Shown here: piece after piece, positions 59,546 through 64,000 of the stretch | Numbering within the stretch: position 1 is the first letter of the stretch | How the letters are laid out: each line of letters opens with the position of its first letter | DNA from: Volvariella volvacea V23 | Lineage: Eukaryota; Basidiomycota; Agaricomycetes; Agaricales; Pluteaceae | Assembly: GCA_000349905.1 (NCBI GenBank) | Contig: KB722738.1 | Span: forward strand, 1,501,132-1,565,131 | Length of the DNA: 64,000 bases | Reading direction: 5' to 3' | Made by a program: the position numbers and the translations under genes | The notes under the pieces: model-generated | Databases searched by the model: none | The model's input: only the letters and a program-made list of their open reading frames with translations | Told to the model about the DNA's origin: nothing

Positions 59546-61976
59546 TCACCCACCCCCCTTTCCTCTTCTGTGGGATTTGTCCTCTTCTGCATCCACTAGC
59601 CGCTTGATCTCTGCCCGAATCTCCTTCAAATTAGACTTTAATGACTTGACGTCTTCAAATTTGCGTTGAGCAGTAGCTTCCTCCACGAAACTCTCCAGCA
59701 AAGCCTCCTGTTCCAATAATGGTTGTAGAATGTGTGCGATGTCCGTATAAGGGTCCTCTTGTTCACTGTCCTGGGTAACCGGTGTGCTTTGTTTGCTGGC
59801 ATTACGATTGCTCGGCAGTGACTTTGAAGATCCGTGAGTTATATGTATCGAATTCAACACGAGTGGCTCTTACCTGGAGAGGCAACATGTTCTTCTCTAA
59901 GAAGAGCCTAGCACGCATCATGATAGCCAGCTGCACCCTGTCTTGTGAACTGCCGGCACCATTTGGACAAGGAAGCGCCCTGATCTGCTTTGCCAGCGCA
60001 TCGTACTGCGCAAATGCTTCTAAAATTCGTTTACGTGCAGCTGAAGCCTCCTTTGAAGGTGCAGTGTCATGACTAGAGCGTAACTCAGAACCTGTTAGTT
60101 CAAAACATATAGTAGATCAAACCTAAGGCTTAGGACTAGTTCTTGAAACTTGGGAAGGGCATCTTCAATTTCCTTCTCCAATAGGATGAAAACCTAGCCA
60201 AGGGATCATTACGAGCAATACCCATAGTTATTTGATGGAACCTACGTCGTAGAGTTTCACGAACACTGGTATATGTGTCATTTCTTGAAAGTATTGCTGT
60301 CGCCTACGAAATGAGATATACAACCTGAGAGACAGGGGCAATCGAGGCATTACGCACAACAAAACCGGCCGACATTCTCTGCATATCCGTACACCCTTGA
60401 GGAACTTGTCCTCGTCTTCTTCAACCTTGCTTGTATTATTGGTCCCTGGGGCTGCCACTTTACGCCTTCGCACGCCGTAATCAACACCCTCACCCACTTC
60501 CTCGATCTTTCGAGTCTTTGGTTCAACCACAAACAAGGTAGAGCACGACTCAGGTCTCTGAGGTCGCTTGATTGGTAGGGAACATATTATCTTGCCACAC
60601 AAGCGGCAGTGGTGCTTGCGATTAGTGAGGGGGTGAAACGAGGATCTATGTTCAGGTTGTGCAGATGTTTACAGAATATTTAGTTAAATACTCACGCGCA
60701 TAGTGGACACTTGCTTGCGGTGGAATCCTCCTCCCAGGGAGCAATCCGTTGTTCAGCCGCTGTCCAGTGAATAAACAATGCATTTCCAATTGTGTCTAGA
60801 TCACCAACTCACCCCGTATATCTACTTTTGCGTTACTTTCTATAGCATTGAGCATGCCTTTCCATAGACTACCTGCGTCCGCAACACTGACATTCTTTAG
60901 GTCAAATTCAAACAGCGAAGATGCTCTGCGGTTGAGTGATGCGGGTTTCTCCTTGATGGGACTCTCTATGGATGTTGGATCAGGAAAATGCAATGCAATC
61001 AACTTTTCCAAGCGCCTCTCCAGCTTGGTTCTCTCCACGCGTTTCCGCCCGTCCCCATCTCGCTTCTGCCTGCGTAACTCTAGGAAATCGTCTGACAGGA
61101 GGCGATAAACCCCTTTGGGTTGGAAACCAGGTCTGTAAGGCGCCGGGGAGCGTGAAGAGGAAGGCAGACTGGTTGAAGGTGTGTTGGGTGTACTAGAGGA
61201 GCTCCGGCTTGCCTGCGGGGCAGGACTCGGCACAGCAGAGACCACACCCGGACGAGAATCAGGAGGGAGCGGTACGGGTTGTTTGATGGGAGTAAAAGCG
61301 GGCCCTCGGGATTCAGGCTGTTGGGCAGAAGGCGGCGGTTGAGACGACGTCAGTAGTGTGGAGGTGGTGGGGATGGTAAGTGACAACTCGGGAGGCTTCG
61401 TGTCAAGGGGTTGAGGAAGACTAAGTGGCGAGGAGGGTGTTGAGGGTATTGAAGTGACACGTGAATGTGTTTGAATTGGGCGATTGGGACCTAAAGGTGA
61501 GGATGGTAGACGGGGCTTGGGGACTGCGACTCGACGTAGGGTAGTGGCTTTGCGGGTTGATGCCTTCACTAAGGACTCTGTGGAATGAGGGGCGCTAGAC
61601 GTTGACGCTCTTGCGCTCCCTGGACTCGCACTAGCACCGTTCATCTGCGGCAATGATAGACTAGGTGTTCGTGTATCGCTATTTCCGGTGGGCTCAGTTT
61701 GTCGAGTGACATATGATGACTGTCCAGGCTCCGGGTCAGATAACGATAATGCTTGTAAATGTGGCGACTGAATCGGAGTCCTTGAGAAATCCAGTGATGC
61801 TGGTCTAGATGAGGGAGAGGAGGGGGAGATATTAAGTTCTTGTAATATATTTGAAGATGTGCGTGAGTGACGCTTAGACTATACACCAACGTCAACCGGG
61901 TTCCTACATCACAGGTGCCTTTGCTCACCTTGTAAGCTTGATAAGGCACGTTCTGAGGCGATTCTGTATCCGGCAT
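59546..61976 (-). CDS. FYVE zinc-finger protein, Pep7/Vac1-rabenosyn type
   Basis: An endosomal tethering protein candidate that binds phosphatidylinositol 3-phosphate. The start at 61976 (MPDTESPQNVPYQAYK) precedes a disordered Ser/Pro-rich N-terminal half of about 280 residues, then KGVYRLLSDDFLELRRQKRD and a helical segment. The FYVE domain opens with a CPLC pair, FHPLTNRKHHCRLCGKIIC and closes with KGVRICRECRPVL. Between them is an insertion of about 60 residues (RKIEEVGEGVDYGVRRRKVA). A coiled C-terminal part (LLESFVEEATAQRKFEDVKS, LKSNLKEIRAEIKRLVD) resembles the Rab-binding helices of rabenosyn-5. Yeast Pep7/Vac1 joins Vps45, Pep12 and Vps21 on vesicles to the vacuole, and the order here is compatible. 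Shares a 130-base divergent promoter with twinfilin. Confidence 0.82.
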
Positions 61977-62106
61977 CGAGCGTGGTGAGCGTCTTGCGCG
62001 CTGTCCGTGTCGGTGGTGTTAAGCTGCTAGGCGTGGCAGTGTGCCCACAAACAACTTGTCACAAGCGCAGCACAACCAATCTTATCCTCCACCCCACAAC
62101 CACACC
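61977..62106. promoter_or_regulatory. 130-base bidirectional promoter of the FYVE gene and twinfilin
   Basis: Only 130 bases lie between the start codons at 61976 (minus) and 62107 (plus). Both promoters and both 5' leaders must fit in this stretch or overlap the opposing gene. Confidence 0.6.
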
Positions 62107-63423
62107 ATGTCCACGCCCTCCGGAATCTCTGTTTCTCAGGACCTTGCCTCACACTTCGCGGCGGCTATTGACTCTCAGTCAGTCCGATTTCTGAAGATTG
62201 TCATCCAAAATGGTCATTCCATCTGGTGCTCACCCCTATCCTGTGCAACCCAATTGACTTGATACCTCAGAATCTCTCGTTTACGACCGTACCATCAACA
62301 TCAACTCAACCTTTGAGGACGACTTGGCTCTACTCCAAGATGAGGAGATTCTCCAGGACAACACCCCGGCTTACGTGCTAGCACGACTCGATCCTCCCAG
62401 CTCGGAATGGCTTGCTATCTATTATGTGCCCGACACCGCAAAAGTCAGAGACAAGGTCCAGCACTATCCCACCAAGTTCATGCTAAGATCCTCATGCAGA
62501 CCTCTAGATGCTGTACGCAGCTACCCGCGCCTCCCTGCTCAAGTCATTGGGTTCCACGCTGTTTACTGATTCGCTGTTCGCGACCAACAAGTCTGATCTG
62601 ACTGCTGAAGCTTATACTGCGCACAAGAAGCACATTACAGCACCTCAGCCCCTTTCTGCGCGTGAAAAGGAAATGGCAGATGTTCGAGCTGCAGAAGGCC
62701 TCGGAAATTATGAAGGCAGTCGTGCCAGAGCGAATCACATTGGCACCGGCGTTGGTCTGAACTGGTCTGAGGATGTTGAAAATGCAATTCGCGATCTTGC
62801 TCAAGGACTAGATTCGTCGGTTGTTGTGATCGTTCGTTCGTCTTCCTTGTCTCTGTATCATAATCTGAAAACGTGTTTGTGTTGTATGACACCTCTGCCT
62901 CCAGAAAATTGACCCTTCAACGGAAACGCTCATTCTAGACTCGGTATCAGAGTTGAATGTCGACCAGTTGCACACTTACGTGCCTCATTCTGATCCATCT
63001 TATGTTTTCTTTGCTTGGCCGCACAACTACGGCGTGTCACCACAGCGCGAAATAGGTGCGTATCACATACGGTGTCTGCCGAAATAGCCAAATGGCGTTG
63101 AGGATTCCTGATCGCTTCTGCCTCGTGTAGTGTTTATCTATTCCTGCCCCACAGAATCTCCTGTGAAAAATAGGATGCTTTATTCATCCGGCTCATCCTC
63201 AGTGTTTCAAACCGCCAAGTCGTTGTTTAGCGAGTCTACACATCGCAGTCGATTGGCGTCGCGGAAGGTCGAGACATCAGATCCTAACGAATTGACGGAG
63301 GCATACCTCCGGGCAGAGCTCGGTTTGGTGGACGAAAATACCAGTGCGGTTGGTACTGATGCCAGAGAAGAGAAAAAGGGCTTTGCGAGACCGAAAGGAC
63401 CGGCAAGGAGGCGTCAGGCATAG
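62107..63423 (+). CDS. twinfilin, actin monomer-binding protein with two ADF-H domains
   Basis: Binds and sequesters ADP-actin monomers and caps filament barbed ends. The start at 62107 (MSTPSGISVSQDLASHFAAA) opens the first ADF-homology domain, continuing with ESLVYDRTININSTFEDDLA, PAYVLARLDPPSSEWLAIYY and LYAATRASLLKSLGSTLF. The linker and second ADF-H domain follow: PLSAREKEMADVRAAEGLGN, then LHTYVPHSDPSYVFFAWPHN and VFIYSCPTESPVKNRMLYSS. A C-terminal tail rich in charged residues (EEKKGFARPKGPARRRQA) ends at 63423, matching the short basic tail that in other twinfilins contacts capping protein and PIP2. About six short introns; the splice between ADF-H halves is inferred from phase. Confidence 0.9.
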
Positions 63424-63728
63424 GACCTTGGTTGCTATCTCTAATTAATACCCCTATAGCAGGAAGTGTATAGGATGAGGATTCAGTCGTAATTAAGAGA
63501 AACCAAACAGAGCGAAGCAGCGACACAGGCCACATCATATTCATGGATATCCAGCTCACTTTCTGATTCAGATTCCAGACGGCGACTGTTGGTGGTGTTC
63601 GTCGAATATTGTGGTAAATTTATATTCCATATCACAAATTTAGTGTTATCTCCTTTAAACGCACGCGATTTTTGATCAGTTATTATGACTCGTTCAATCT
63701 ATTCTCTACCGAAAACTATACCTCGACC
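63424..63728. promoter_or_regulatory. intergenic region between twinfilin and the LOG-family gene
   Basis: About 305 bases, AT-rich near 63600-63660, between two plus-strand genes. No motif was assigned. Confidence 0.35.
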
Positions 63729-64000
63729 ATGACGATGCTAACCACAGAACAGCGTTCATCTCAATCTGCTGTCACGGTGTATTGCGGGTCATCCCTGGGA
63801 AGACACCCCGCCTATCGCAATGCTGCAATATGTAATTGCACCCACCACGCTGTACCATGTGTTGCCGAAACTGATTTCACCTCACCACAGCACTCGGAGA
63901 GGCCATCGCACGGGCTGGCCGTCGACTCGTATATGGTGGCGGGTCAAAGGGGCTCATGGGTATTGTATCCGATGCTGCTTTGCGTAATGGGGCAGCTGTA
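63729..64000 (+). CDS. LOG family protein (nucleotide phosphoribohydrolase-like), N-terminal part
   Basis: The start at 63729 (MTMLTTEQRSSQSAVTVYCG) leads to SSLGRHPAYRNAA. After an intron ending ccaccacag it continues LGEAIARAGRRLVYGGGSKG and LMGIVSDAALRNGA before the window ends. The VYCGSS-x-G start and the YGGGxxGLMG loop define the Rossmann-like LOG fold, formerly called lysine decarboxylase family. Plant and some fungal LOG enzymes release cytokinin bases from their monophosphates; other members cleave AMP-type nucleotides. The PGGxGTxxE active-site motif lies beyond the edge, so activity cannot be judged. Confidence 0.8.
   Translation, partial: MTMLTTEQRSSQSAVTVYCGSSLGRHPAYRNAAICNCTHHAVPCVAETDFTSPQHSERPSHGLAVDSYMVAGQRGSWVLYPMLLCVMGQL

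Overview
The window is about 64 kb of eukaryotic nuclear DNA, gene-dense, with many short (about 50 nt) GT-AG introns. This architecture and the gene families point to a filamentous basidiomycete of the Agaricomycetes; I cannot fix the genus. Coordinates given for spliced genes are the coding span from start codon to stop codon. Introns were placed by eye.

Left part (1-8.4 kb): the N-terminus of the rRNA methyltransferase Nop2 at the edge, a FUN14-domain mitochondrial protein, then a block of membrane-protein genes. Three four-helix (MARVEL-like) proteins with long disordered tails lie on the minus strand, and a voltage-gated proton channel (Hv1 type) sits among them on the plus strand. A fourth member of the four-helix family lies at 28.1-29.0 kb and shares exon layout with the first.

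Middle-left (8.4-28 kb, mostly minus strand): a HEAT-repeat PP4 regulatory subunit 1-like protein, aspartate aminotransferase, a full-length Dicer, a tiny AN1 zinc-finger gene, a plasma-membrane type syntaxin, argininosuccinate lyase, and an Mch1-like MFS transporter.

Middle (28-40.4 kb): an IST1 (ESCRT-III regulator) coding region that runs directly into a TBC (RabGAP-like) coding region, the GPI-GlcNAc transferase subunit PIG-H, the U3 snoRNP factor Lcp5/neuroguidin, a T5orf172-domain protein, a secreted GPI-anchored protein with two cupredoxin domains, and a PDCD5 family protein.

Right part (40.4-64 kb): PAN2 deadenylase, a flavin-containing monooxygenase, the RAM-pathway leucine-rich-repeat protein Sog2, a JmjC protein, the TBP-removing ATPase Mot1, a FYVE protein of the Pep7/Vac1-rabenosyn type, twinfilin, and the start of a LOG-family gene at the right edge.

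Most genes are housekeeping (rRNA processing, mRNA decay, transcription, vesicle traffic, actin, amino-acid metabolism) and I see no operon-like organisation, transposon, CRISPR array or secondary-metabolite cluster. The points most worth a second look are the four-helix membrane-protein family with its embedded proton channel, the IST1-TBC junction with an apparently degenerate GAP active site, and a syntaxin whose last intron decides whether it carries an extracytoplasmic tail.
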